From: Rhodobacteraceae bacterium Alg231-30
Lineage (GTDB): Bacteria > Pseudomonadota > Alphaproteobacteria > Rhodobacterales > Rhodobacteraceae
DNA: 64,000 nt
Reading direction: 5' to 3'
NCBI GenBank assembly: GCA_900143615.1
Contig: FREU01000003.1
Span: forward strand, 62,001 to 126,000
Shown: piece after piece, positions 17,987 to 26,952 of the stretch
Layout: each line of letters begins with the position of its first letter
Numbering within the stretch: the stretch's first letter is position 1
Translations under genes and position numbers: made by a program
Notes under the pieces: generated by a model
The model's input: only the letters and a program-made list of their open reading frames with translations
Database searches by the model: none
What the model was told of the DNA's origin: nothing

Positions 17987-18448
17987 TCACAGCGCGCGCA
18001 CCGCGTCCAGAACCTCTGCGGCGTGGCCATCGACTTTGACCTTGGGCCAAACGCGTGCCACTTGGCCGTTGGCGTCGATGATCACCGTGCTGCGCACAAT
18101 GCCCATGAAGGTTTTGCCATACATCTTTTTTTCGGCCCAGACGCCATAGTCTTCGCAAACCGTATCTTCGGCATCTGACAGAAGCGGGACCGTCAATTCC
18201 TTTTTGGTCACAAATTTCTCATGACTCGCCATGGTGTCTTTGGAAATCCCGAACACTTTGACGCCAGCCGCCTCAAATTCTGGCAAGAGTTCAGAAAATG
18301 CGATTGCTTCTTTGGCGCAGCCTGACGTGTTGTCGCGTGGGTAGAAATACAGCACAACGGGTGCTGGACGCAGCGCAGACAGGGTGACGGTTTCCCCTCC
18401 TGTGACGGGCAGGGTGAAATCAGGGGCAAGTTGTTCTGGTTGCAGCAT
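17987..18448 (-). CDS. bcp: Bcp-type peroxiredoxin
   Basis: Thiol peroxidase of the AhpC/Bcp class, 153 residues: APDFTLPVTGGETVTL, VLYFYPRDNTSGCAKEA with the peroxidatic cysteine, VFGISKDTMASHEKF, and an Arg in GIVRSTVIID. The usual resolving cysteine five residues after the first (GCTxEAC) is replaced by Ile, so this is probably a 1-Cys form or uses another cysteine (TVCEDYG). The ATG at 18448 has AAGGAGT upstream; the ORF runs longer to 18568 but without support. Divergent from the AsmA-like gene; DUF455 follows by 2 nt. Confidence 0.92.
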   Translation of the reverse strand: MLQPEQLAPDFTLPVTGGETVTLSALRPAPVVLYFYPRDNTSGCAKEAIAFSELLPEFEAAGVKVFGISKDTMASHEKFVTKKELTVPLLSDAEDTVCEDYGVWAEKKMYGKTFMGIVRSTVIIDANGQVARVWPKVKVDGHAAEVLDAVRAL

Positions 18449-18459
18449 GTTCAGACTCC

Positions 18460-21400
18460 TTGGGTCGGGCGCGCTTAGGGTATATAGTTGGCTCGGGTGG
18501 GCAATCGATAACAGAACAAGCTGAGGCATCAACCCTGACTGACGAGCCAGAACATACTCCCCGACCATTTCGTCGGGTGCGCCGAACGCGGCGGTTGAGC
18601 ATCTGGGCGCTGTTTAGCCTGTTGGTGCCCGCCGCTATTTTGGGGGCGGTGTTGCTGTTGGCCATCGGGCGACCGATTGTGGCGCCTGATTGGGCACGAG
18701 GTCATATCGTGCGTGCTCTTGACGAGCAATTTCCCGATATGCAGGTCGATCTGGGCGCGGTTGAGCTGGTGATAGAAGATAACTGGGATCCGAGGCTGCG
18801 TTTTCGGCATGTGGTCATACATACCCCCCAGTTTCAGGGCCGCATGGAGTTTGAGAAGGTCGAAACACGGCTGGCCATCGGCTCTTTGTTTGAAGGGCTC
18901 ATTGCGCCCCGCGAAATTCAGGTGTCCGGCGTTTTTCTACAAGTTGTGCGGCGACGGGACGGTGCGTTTAATATTTCGGTTGGTGACACCAATGGCGGTG
19001 AGGACACGTTGGGCGCCGATACCGAGCTGAGCAGTTTTGGCGAACAGGTTGAGGCGGTTCTGGAACGCCCTGCGTTGCAATATTTGAAATCCTTTGAAAT
19101 CACGGATGCCTCTTTGCGGTTGGAGGATTTGCGCGAGGGGCGGGGCTGGTTGGTGGATGGAGCCCGCATCGGGCTGCGGCGCAATGGAGATGACGTTGCG
19201 ATTTCGACGCAGATGTCGGTGTTGGGCGGGCGCAGTTATGCCAGTTTTGTCGAAGGCTTTTTTAACACCAAGTTTGGCACCCCCGCGGCGCAATTTGGTA
19301 TGAAGTTTACAGATGTCCCCGCCGAGGATATCGCCGCTCAATCGGCGGCCACATCCTGGCTAAGCGTATTACGGGCGCCCATTTCCGGTTCGATGCGGGC
19401 TGAGTTGGATCAGAACGGCGAGCTTGGCGCGGTCAGTGCGGCATTGCGCGCGGATGCCGGATGGTTGCAGCCCAATGAGGATGTGCGCCCGATCCCGTTT
19501 GATGGGTTCAGCAGCTATCTTGCCTATGATCCTGAAAAGGCCGCCATAAGTTTTGATGAGTTGTCGTTTGAAAGCGATTGGATCAAGGCGTCTGCTTCGG
19601 GGCAGGCGCATTTGCGCGAGATGGAGTTGGGCTTGCCCAACGAGATCTTGTGGCAGTTGGAAATTGCCAAGCTTGAGGCAAATCCAAAGCTGCTTGATGA
19701 TGTGCCTGTAACGCTGACCCGCTCGTTTGCGGATGTGCGGTTGCGATTGGATCCGTTTGAATTGGATCTCGGCCAATTGGTGCTCAATCAAAGCGGGCGC
19801 CAGTTGCAACTGGATGGCCATTTGAAGGTGGCAGGTCCGCATTGGGATTATGCTCTGGATGGCCATATGGACGGCGTTGATCCCGAGACTGTTTTAAGCG
19901 TCTGGCCGGATCAGGCCAAACCCAAGCTGCGCAAGTGGATTGATGAAAACATCTACGAGGCCACGCTGGAAGAAATCAATCTGGCCATTCGATCCCGACA
20001 GGCAGATCCGCCCGATGTTTATGCGGATTTCCAGTTTTACGACGCGACCGTCAAAGCGATGAAGACCATGCCGCCGGTTGAGAACGGCTCGGGATACGCG
20101 GTGTTTGCCAATAATCAGTTTCGTGTCGCGGTAGAAGGCGGTCATGTAACCGCCGATAAAGGTGGGGACGTTGATGTCTCTGGTACGGGGTTTATTGTCG
20201 AAAATACACGGCTTAAGCAGTCTCCAGCACATGTGATGCTACACACCGAGAGTTCGGTGACCGCGGTTTTATCGCTACTGGATCGCGATCCGTTAAACCT
20301 TTTCTCCAAGGCTGATCTGCCGGTGGATTTGGCAGAGGGGCAGGCGGATTTGAGTGGCGATATTCGTTTTGTGATGAAAGACAAGCTGCCCATTGAAGAG
20401 GTGCGCTATTCTGTGGGGGGCAGGCTACAGGATGTGGTGAGTTCGCATTTTATACCTGACAAGGAAATGCGGGCGGATTTGACGGTGTTGGCCAATAATG
20501 AGCGGGTGGATTTGCGCGGCACGGGCAGGTTGGGTGCGTTGCCCGCCAAGGCCCATTGGTTTGCACTAATGGGACCTGAGCATGTTGGAAAAAGCTGGCT
20601 GTCAGGCACCGCCGAACTGAGCGCGTTGGCGGTGGAGGAGTTTGCGATTGGTCTGACCGAAGGCACGGTGAGCGGGCAGGGGGTGGCGAACTATGAGATC
20701 ACCTTTGAGAAAGATGTTGTGCCGGTCTTGAAACTGTCGTCGGATTTGACCGGTGTGGTTTTGGATGTGCCGCCCTTGGGCTGGCGCAAAGCTGCCTCGG
20801 AGTCGGGAGAGCTGCGCGCGCAGATCACCTTGGGAGAGCTTCCATCGGTGGATGCCATTTCTCTGGAGGCCCCCGGATTGTCGACACAGGGTAGTGTCAC
20901 AATTGGCGAAGAGGGCGGTTTGGGCGTGGCGCGTCTGGATCGCATTGAAATTGGCAATTGGTTGCAGGGGAGCGGCGAAGTGCGCGGGCGTGGCCAAGGG
21001 GTTGCACCTGATATTATCATCGCCTCGGGCACATTTGACATGCGGCGATTTCCCAAAACTTCGGGGACGGGCAGCGGGGATAGCAGCAATATTCTTGCCG
21101 AACTCGATAGCATACGGATCACCGACAAATTGAGCCTGACGGGCGCACAGGTTAACCTCAGCACCAAACACGGGCTGCAAGGGCGCTATTCCGGGCGGCT
21201 CAATGGAGGCCCCATCGTGGAAGGGCGGCTGGCGCCCCATCAAAACGGTACGGCGATTGTTGTGAATTCCTCAGAAGGAGGCAGGATAGCAATGGCGCTC
21301 GGGTTGGTGGACGCGGCATCAGGTGGTGAAATGGAGCTGGCATTGGTGCCTTTGGCTGCCAAAGGGCAATACGACGGCGAATTGGTGATGGACGACCTGC

Positions 21401-21822
21401 GGGTGCAGGATGTGCCCGCGATTGCCGAATTGTTGAACGCGATCAGCGTGGTTGGTTTGATCGATCAATTGAACGGGCCAGGGATTTCCTTTTCTGATGT
21501 GTATAGCCGGTTCCGGTTGACGCCCGAGGCAGTGGTGATTGCTGAATCCAGTGCGGTTGGGGTCTCGATGGGGATTTCGGCGGATGGTATCCATCGCTTT
21601 GAGGGGGATGTGATCGATATTCAGGGCACTGTGACGCCGATCTATGCGCTCAATGTGATTGGGCGGCCTATTTCGCGTCGGGGCGAGGGGTTGATCGGGT
21701 TCAATTATAAGATGAAAGGGCCGGCCAAGAACCCGCAAGTGTCGGTCAATCCGCTCTCGGTCTTGACGCCGGGGTTTTTCCGAGAGATTTTCCGCCGTCC
21801 TCCTCCTGATTTGAGTAACTAG
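18460..21822 (+). CDS. AsmA-like / DUF3971 giant envelope protein
   Basis: Up to 1120 residues: a charged N-terminal head, one transmembrane helix (about 47-70, IWALFSLLVPAAILGAVLLL) and a very long periplasmic part rich in beta strands, with the DUF3971 and AsmA-like C-terminal regions (end: GLIGFNYKMKGPAKNPQVSV, NPLSVLTPGFFREIF). This is the architecture of the YhdP/AsmA group, thought to bridge the periplasm and move phospholipid to the outer membrane. The start is uncertain: TTG 18460 lies only 11 nt from the divergent bcp start and has no ribosome site; CTG 18535 (GAGG upstream) or GTG 18577 are possible. It ends 3 nt before queA. Confidence 0.88.
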   Translation: MGRARLGYIVGSGGQSITEQAEASTLTDEPEHTPRPFRRVRRTRRLSIWALFSLLVPAAILGAVLLLAIGRPIVAPDWARGHIVRALDEQFPDMQVDLGAVELVIEDNWDPRLRFRHVVIHTPQFQGRMEFEKVETRLAIGSLFEGLIAPREIQVSGVFLQVVRRRDGAFNISVGDTNGGEDTLGADTELSSFGEQVEAVLERPALQYLKSFEITDASLRLEDLREGRGWLVDGARIGLRRNGDDVAISTQMSVLGGRSYASFVEGFFNTKFGTPAAQFGMKFTDVPAEDIAAQSAATSWLSVLRAPISGSMRAELDQNGELGAVSAALRADAGWLQPNEDVRPIPFDGFSSYLAYDPEKAAISFDELSFESDWIKASASGQAHLREMELGLPNEILWQLEIAKLEANPKLLDDVPVTLTRSFADVRLRLDPFELDLGQLVLNQSGRQLQLDGHLKVAGPHWDYALDGHMDGVDPETVLSVWPDQAKPKLRKWIDENIYEATLEEINLAIRSRQADPPDVYADFQFYDATVKAMKTMPPVENGSGYAVFANNQFRVAVEGGHVTADKGGDVDVSGTGFIVENTRLKQSPAHVMLHTESSVTAVLSLLDRDPLNLFSKADLPVDLAEGQADLSGDIRFVMKDKLPIEEVRYSVGGRLQDVVSSHFIPDKEMRADLTVLANNERVDLRGTGRLGALPAKAHWFALMGPEHVGKSWLSGTAELSALAVEEFAIGLTEGTVSGQGVANYEITFEKDVVPVLKLSSDLTGVVLDVPPLGWRKAASESGELRAQITLGELPSVDAISLEAPGLSTQGSVTIGEEGGLGVARLDRIEIGNWLQGSGEVRGRGQGVAPDIIIASGTFDMRRFPKTSGTGSGDSSNILAELDSIRITDKLSLTGAQVNLSTKHGLQGRYSGRLNGGPIVEGRLAPHQNGTAIVVNSSEGGRIAMALGLVDAASGGEMELALVPLAAKGQYDGELVMDDLRVQDVPAIAELLNAISVVGLIDQLNGPGISFSDVYSRFRLTPEAVVIAESSAVGVSMGISADGIHRFEGDVIDIQGTVTPIYALNVIGRPISRRGEGLIGFNYKMKGPAKNPQVSVNPLSVLTPGFFREIFRRPPPDLSN

Positions 21823-21825
21823 AAA

Positions 21826-22872
21826 ATGCACCTGTCCGATTTTGATTTTGAGCTGCCCGAAACGTTGATTGCGACCCGTCCGGCAGAGCCGCGTAGCGCG
21901 GCGCGGCTGTTGGTGGCGCAGCCCGATAAGATCACCGACGGTGTTGTGACGGATCTGGTGGATTGGCTTCAGCCGGGGGATCGGTTGGTGCTGAATGATA
22001 CCAAAGTGATCCCGGCGCGGCTGTTGGGCTATCGCGTGCGCTCGGGCCCTGAGGGGGAAACTCAAGCGCAGATGGAAGTGACATTGCTGGAACCGCGTGC
22101 AGGTGGACGTTGGGCGGCCTTGCTCAAACCGCTGCGTAAAATCCGCGAAGGCGAAAAGATCGTTTTTGCCGCCGGATTGAGCGGGACATTGGTTGAGAAA
22201 ACCGCAGGTCAAGGTGTGATCGAGTTTGATCTGAGTGGCGATGATTTTGACCGCGCGCTGGAGCTGGCAGGCAATATGCCTCTGCCGCCTTACATCGCCG
22301 CCAAACGCGCGGCGGATGCGCGTGATAAGACCGATTATCAAACGGTTTGGGCGAAGAATGCCGGTGCAGTGGCAGCCCCCACAGCGTCGCTGCATTTTGA
22401 CGAGGCTTTGTTGGCCGCGCTACGCGACAAAGGCGTGCAGTTTACCCATGTCACGCTGCACGTAGGAGCGGGCACTTTCCTACCCGTGAAGGTCGAGAAT
22501 GTGCATGAGCACAAGATGCACGCCGAATGGGGGCAGGTGACGCAGGAAGCCGCTGCCGAGATTGCCGCCACCAAAGCGGCCGGAGGACGGGTTATTCCGG
22601 TGGGCACAACCGCGCTGCGTCTGATTGAGAGCGCGGCGGCAGGCGGGGCCATTGCGCCTTGGGAAGGCAGCACGGATATTTTCATATATCCGGGATTTGA
22701 GTTCAGAGTTGCGGATGCTTTGATGACCAATTTCCATCTGCCAAAGTCAACTTTGATGATGCTGGTCAGCGCCTTGATGGGCCAAGAGCGTGTGCGCGAA
22801 ATCTATGCGCATGCAATTTCTGAGAACTATCGATTTTTCTCCTATGGAGATGCATCTTTGCTGTTACCATAA
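21826..22872 (+). CDS. queA: S-adenosylmethionine:tRNA ribosyltransferase-isomerase
   Basis: Converts preQ1 at the wobble position of certain tRNAs to epoxyqueuosine, using SAM as ribosyl donor. Length 348 residues, as in the family. Landmarks: [18 protein letters not shown] at the N terminus, [63 protein letters not shown], and [16 protein letters not shown] near the C terminus. It follows the AsmA-like gene by 3 nt, so it probably shares that transcript. Confidence 0.97.
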   Translation: MHLSDFDFELPETLIATRPAEPRSAARLLVAQPDKITDGVVTDLVDWLQPGDRLVLNDTKVIPARLLGYRVRSGPEGETQAQMEVTLLEPRAGGRWAALLKPLRKIREGEKIVFAAGLSGTLVEKTAGQGVIEFDLSGDDFDRALELAGNMPLPPYIAAKRAADARDKTDYQTVWAKNAGAVAAPTASLHFDEALLAALRDKGVQFTHVTLHVGAGTFLPVKVENVHEHKMHAEWGQVTQEAAAEIAATKAAGGRVIPVGTTALRLIESAAAGGAIAPWEGSTDIFIYPGFEFRVADALMTNFHLPKSTLMMLVSALMGQERVREIYAHAISENYRFFSYGDASLLLP

Positions 22873-22974
22873 GGGCGAAGTGCTGCGGACAAATTACGAC
22901 ATCGCGTGTCGCGAAAATAGCGGCGCTTCTCTCTGATTCTGCGGTAAAGCCGCCGGACACAAAGAGGTGTGGTG

Positions 22975-24249
22975 ATGGTTGAATTTCTCAAAGGCTCTTG
23001 GGCGTTGTTGCTGGGTGTCTTCCTGCTGCTGATCGGCAACGGGATGCAGGGCACACTGTTGGGTGTGCGTGGCGAAATCGAAGGCTTTTCCACCCTCGAG
23101 ATGTCGGTGGTGATGTCGGCTTATTTTGTCGGGTTTCTTGGCGGCTCCCAAATGACAACAGGGTTGATCCGTCGGGTCGGCCATGTGCGGGTGTTTGCGG
23201 CTTTGGCGTCGTTTATCTCGGCCGTGCTGATTTTATACGCGACCCTGGCCACACCAATTGCCTGGATATTGGGGCGCATGTTGATCGGGTTCTGTTTCTC
23301 CGGCGTGTATGTGACGGCTGAAAGCTGGTTGAACAATGCTGCGACCAATGAAAACCGTGGCAAGGCCTTGTCGGTCTATATGATCACGCAGACCCTTGGG
23401 GTGGTCAGCGCACAGGGGCTTTTGCTGGTGGCGGATCCGTCGGGCTACGTATTGTTTGTGATCCCCTCGGTTCTGGTTTCGATCTCCTTCGCGCCAATTT
23501 TGCTGTCGATTTCGCCCACTCCGGCCTTTGAAACGACAAAACCCATGAGCTTGAAAGAGCTGTTTGACAATTCGCCTCTGGGGGTAGTCGGGATGACCAT
23601 TTTGGGCGGCGTGTTTTCGGCGCAGTTCGGGATGTCGGCGGTGTTTGGGGCGCAGGCCGGATTGAGTTTGACCGAGATCTCGATTTTTGTGGCGACGTTT
23701 TATGTGGGCGCGACGCTGTGCCAGTATCCGCTGGGTTGGCTGTCAGACCGGACAGACAGACGGGTGTTGGTGTTGATCGTGGCCGCCTTTGCTTCGGCTG
23801 GATCTGTGTTGGGTGTGCTGTTTTATGAGAGTTTTGAAATTCTTCTGTTTGCGGCACTGATCGTTGGCGGCTTGGCCAATCCGCTCTATTCGCTGTTGAT
23901 CGCGCATACCAATGACTTTCTGGAATATGAGGATATGGCGGCGGCCTCGGGCGGCTTGGTGTTTGTAAACGGGGTGGGCGCCATTGCTGGCCCGCTGATC
24001 ACCGGTTGGATGATGGATGTCATCGGCCCCAGTGGGTTTTTTGTCTATATGGCCTGTTTGCTGGCCGCGTTGGCCGTCTATGCAGGCTTCCGTGCCACGC
24101 GCCGTAAAGCCATTCCTGTGGACGAGACCGGAAGCTTTGCACCAATGTCGCCTTCGTCCTCTCCGGTGGCTGTGGAGTTTGCTCAAGAGGTCGCGATCGA
24201 AGCGGCGATGGAAGAAGAGGCGCTGGAAGAGCAGCAGTCCAACAATTAG
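22975..24249 (+). CDS. MFS transporter (YcaD-like)
   Basis: Twelve-helix inner-membrane carrier of 424 residues. Loop motifs of the major facilitator superfamily are visible (GYLSDRTDRR-like segment GWLSDRTDRRVLVL; RVGHVRVFAALAS; GRMLIGFCFSGVYVTAESWLNN). The ESWLNN motif is typical of the YcaD/sugar-efflux-like group. The C-terminal tail (about 395-424) is acidic (EEEALEEQQSNN). ATG 22975 with AGAGG 7 nt upstream is chosen over the GTG at 22969. The substrate is not deducible. A 102-bp gap separates it from queA. Confidence 0.88.
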   Translation: MVEFLKGSWALLLGVFLLLIGNGMQGTLLGVRGEIEGFSTLEMSVVMSAYFVGFLGGSQMTTGLIRRVGHVRVFAALASFISAVLILYATLATPIAWILGRMLIGFCFSGVYVTAESWLNNAATNENRGKALSVYMITQTLGVVSAQGLLLVADPSGYVLFVIPSVLVSISFAPILLSISPTPAFETTKPMSLKELFDNSPLGVVGMTILGGVFSAQFGMSAVFGAQAGLSLTEISIFVATFYVGATLCQYPLGWLSDRTDRRVLVLIVAAFASAGSVLGVLFYESFEILLFAALIVGGLANPLYSLLIAHTNDFLEYEDMAAASGGLVFVNGVGAIAGPLITGWMMDVIGPSGFFVYMACLLAALAVYAGFRATRRKAIPVDETGSFAPMSPSSSPVAVEFAQEVAIEAAMEEEALEEQQSNN

Positions 24250-24368
24250 GCAACAGCTCGCTCACTGTGTCGCGATGTTGTAAAAAGTTACTGTGCAACG
24301 GAAATTCTGTGTGTAACATTTTTTGACAGGCCTCCTTGGGAGGAGCATATGGCAAAAGGAGAAGGGGC

Positions 24369-24947
24369 ATGACTGGTCCCGATCAAGTGCTGAGTTTCTG
24401 GTTGGATGAGGTGGGTCCATCAGGGTGGTATGCAATTTCTGAGGAGTTGGACGACGAAATTCGACGACGGTTCCTCAGTACATGGGAAGATGCGCAGCTT
24501 GGCTGTTTTGCCCAATGGCTAACCTATCCCAGCGGGACGCTGGCGTATGTTATTCTGAACGATCAATTCTCAAGAAACATGTTTCGCGGAACCGAGCGCG
24601 CCTTTTGCTCCGACCGGCAGGCCATCGCAGCGGCCAAAGTGGCGATCCATAAAAAGTGGGATCTTAAGATCGAAGAACCCGCGCGACAGTTTTTCTATAT
24701 GCCGATGATGCATTCGGAAAATCTTTGTGATCAGGAACGCTGTATTCGTATGTTCCTTGAGCGGATGCCGAAGACAGGCGAGTCAAACCTGCTGCATGCG
24801 CAGGCCCATCGCGAAATTATTCGCAAGTTTGGCCGTTTTCCGTATCGCAACGATGCGCTGCATCGCCATTCCACCACCTGTGAAGAACAATATGTGGCAG
24901 ATGGCGGTTACGGGGCCACAGTGCGCGAAATTCAAGCGGCGCAATAA
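24369..24947 (+). CDS. DUF924 family protein
   Basis: A 192-residue cytoplasmic protein with DUF924 landmarks: VLSFWLDEVGPSGWYA at the N terminus, LILNDQFSRNM-like VILNDQFSRNMFRGT, FFYMPMMHSENL, and FGRFPYRNDAL. The family is all-helical and TPR-like; its function is unknown. ATG 24369 has AGGAGAAGGGG upstream; the in-frame earlier start at 24336 lacks a site. The upstream gap holds an inverted CCTCC/GGAGG repeat (24331-24343). Confidence 0.88.
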   Translation: MTGPDQVLSFWLDEVGPSGWYAISEELDDEIRRRFLSTWEDAQLGCFAQWLTYPSGTLAYVILNDQFSRNMFRGTERAFCSDRQAIAAAKVAIHKKWDLKIEEPARQFFYMPMMHSENLCDQERCIRMFLERMPKTGESNLLHAQAHREIIRKFGRFPYRNDALHRHSTTCEEQYVADGGYGATVREIQAAQ

Positions 24948-24954
24948 GCTCATC

Positions 24955-24976
24955 AGCTGAGCCATTTGGCTCAGCT
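24955..24976. terminator. Hairpin between convergent genes
   Basis: 9-bp perfect stem AGCTGAGCC (24955-24963) / GGCTCAGCT (24968-24976), ATTT loop, between the DUF924 stop and the convergent small membrane gene. T tracts are weak on both sides. Confidence 0.5.
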
Positions 24977-24983
24977 CGTGACC

Positions 24984-25409
24984 TCAGCTTTGTGGTGCGC
25001 GGCACTGTATCAGGGTTTCTATGGAGGCATTTATGCGATCCGCCGTGCGATCCACGGCGACCTCCACCATGCGATCCGGCGTTTCCGACAGGTTGTTCAA
25101 CGCTTGGCGGATGTGCGCCAAATCCTGATCCAGTTGATCTGCGCGTGTCTGAAGGCCCGTGAGACGTGGTGTTGTGAACCCGTCTTGGTCTTTCAGAGCC
25201 GTAGATAAATCTGCGCGCAGGGCCTCGACCTCACTGACTAGCGCGCTCACGTTGTCGGATACAGGTGATAAGACGTTGATATTGTCCGCAAAGCTGGCCG
25301 CGATGCGCTCGCCGCTTTGCGCGACTTGCCACGCCAGAAACAAACAGAGTGCGACCAAAATCAGCGTAGCGTTCAGCAGGGCGAGCGCAAGATCCTTGAG
25401 GGTTTTCAC
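24984..25409 (-). CDS. Small membrane-anchored coiled-coil protein, unknown
   Basis: I do not recognise a family. The 141-residue protein has a short head, one transmembrane helix (about 8-30, LALLNATLILVALCLFLAW), then a helical region with heptad-like patterns (NVLSPVSDNVSALVSEVEAL, LQTRADQLDQDLAHIRQAL) that should form a coiled coil outside or inside the membrane. The GTG start at 25409 has AAGGAG 8 nt upstream; an ORF extension to 25451 has no support. Convergent with DUF924 and divergent from lpdA. Confidence 0.7.
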   Translation of the reverse strand: MKTLKDLALALLNATLILVALCLFLAWQVAQSGERIAASFADNINVLSPVSDNVSALVSEVEALRADLSTALKDQDGFTTPRLTGLQTRADQLDQDLAHIRQALNNLSETPDRMVEVAVDRTADRINASIETLIQCRAPQS

Positions 25410-25557
25410 GGCGTTTCTCCTTGGGTCACATGTGCCACAGCATGATCGCACAGTGGATGCAGAGCAATTGTGAAATTCACTCCGTTGGCGAAAATTAGTG
25501 CGCGTTGAACTGAACGGTTAACTGATTTAGGTTTGGGCAAACAGCAGGAGCGCGCAG

Positions 25558-26952
25558 ATGGCCGACAGCAACTTTGATGTGATCGTGATTGGCTCCGGCC
25601 CCGGTGGATATGTGGCAGCCATTCGCGCCGCACAGCTGGGTCAGAAAGTGGCAATCATCGAGCGCGAAAACCTTGGCGGCATCTGTCTGAACTGGGGCTG
25701 TATTCCGACCAAGGCGTTGTTGCGCAGTGCCGAGGTGTTTCACCTGATGGAGCGCGCCTCTGAGTTTGGCCTGAAGGCGGAGAATATCGGCTATGACATG
25801 GACGCCGTTGTGGCGCGCTCGCGTGCTGTTGCCAAACAGCTCAGCGGCGGTGTCGGGTTTCTGATGAAGAAGAACAAGGTCACTGTGGTGATGGGAGAGG
25901 CGACGCTGGCGGACAAAGGTAAGGTCAGCGTGAAAACCGACAAAGGCAGCGAGACCCTAAGCGCAAAGAATATCATTCTGGCGACCGGTGCGCGGGCGCG
26001 GGAATTGCCGGGGCTTGAGGCGGACGGTGACATGGTCTGGAGCTATCGCCATGCGTTGCAGCCGCCGCATATGCCCAAGAAATTGCTGGTGATTGGCTCG
26101 GGTGCCATTGGGATCGAGTTTGCCAGCTTCTTTAACACTTTGGGTGCAGACACCACTGTTGTTGAGGTGATGGATCGCGTTCTTCCAGTTGAAGATGAAG
26201 AGATAAGTGCTTTTGCTAAAAAGAAATTTGTCAAACAGGGCATGAAGATCATGGAAAAAGCCATGGTCAAAAAGCTGGACCGTGGCAAAGGTAAAGTTAC
26301 CGCCCATATCGTGGTCGGTGGCAAGGTTGAGACGCAGGAGTTCGACACGGTGATTTCTGCCGTGGGCATTGTGGGCAATGTTGAAAACCTTGGGCTTGAG
26401 ACACTGGGTGTCAAAGTGGATCGCACTCATGTGGTGACCGACGAATACTGTCGCACGGGTGTGGATGGTCTCTATGCGATTGGCGATATCGCAGGGGCGC
26501 CTTGGTTGGCGCATAAGGCCAGCCACGAAGGTGTGATGGTGGCCGAGTTGATCGCAGGCCAAAAGCCGCATCCGATCAAACCGGGCAGCATCGCAGGCTG
26601 TACCTATTGCCATCCGCAGGTGGCCAGTGTGGGCATGTCTGAGGCCAAGGCCAAAGAGGCGGGCTATGACGTCAAAGTTGGTCGCTTCCCGTTTATCGGC
26701 AATGGCAAGGCGATTGCCTTGGGCGAGCCTGAAGGGCTGGTGAAAACCGTGTTTGATGCCAAGACTGGCGAGCTCTTGGGCGCGCATATGGTGGGCGCGG
26801 AAGTGACCGAGTTGATCCAAGGCTATGTGGTGGGTCGCACGTTGGAGACCACCGAGGCCGAGCTGATGGAAACTGTGTTCCCGCATCCCACGCTGAGCGA
26901 GATGATGCATGAAAGTGTGTTGGACGCCTATGATCGGGTGATCCACATTTGA
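25558..26952 (+). CDS. lpdA: Dihydrolipoamide dehydrogenase (E3)
   Basis: FAD flavoprotein that reoxidises the dihydrolipoyl arm of 2-oxoacid dehydrogenase complexes with NAD. The 464 residues show the FAD Rossmann motif (VIGSGPGGYVAAIRAAQLG), the redox disulfide (GGICLNWGCIPTKAL), the NAD motif (VIGSGAIGIEFASF), the second FAD motif (GLYAIGDIAGAPWLAHKA) and the C-terminal active-site HPHPTLSEMMHE. Spaced AGGAGCGCAG before ATG. It is a likely E3 for the PDH operon 20 kb away, since no other lpd copy is in the window. It overlaps the following MFS gene by 4 nt. Confidence 0.97.
   Translation: MADSNFDVIVIGSGPGGYVAAIRAAQLGQKVAIIERENLGGICLNWGCIPTKALLRSAEVFHLMERASEFGLKAENIGYDMDAVVARSRAVAKQLSGGVGFLMKKNKVTVVMGEATLADKGKVSVKTDKGSETLSAKNIILATGARARELPGLEADGDMVWSYRHALQPPHMPKKLLVIGSGAIGIEFASFFNTLGADTTVVEVMDRVLPVEDEEISAFAKKKFVKQGMKIMEKAMVKKLDRGKGKVTAHIVVGGKVETQEFDTVISAVGIVGNVENLGLETLGVKVDRTHVVTDEYCRTGVDGLYAIGDIAGAPWLAHKASHEGVMVAELIAGQKPHPIKPGSIAGCTYCHPQVASVGMSEAKAKEAGYDVKVGRFPFIGNGKAIALGEPEGLVKTVFDAKTGELLGAHMVGAEVTELIQGYVVGRTLETTEAELMETVFPHPTLSEMMHESVLDAYDRVIHI

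Noticed and set aside
21319-22395. 358-residue minus frame
   Set aside because: Spans two plus-strand genes (AsmA-like and queA); shadow.
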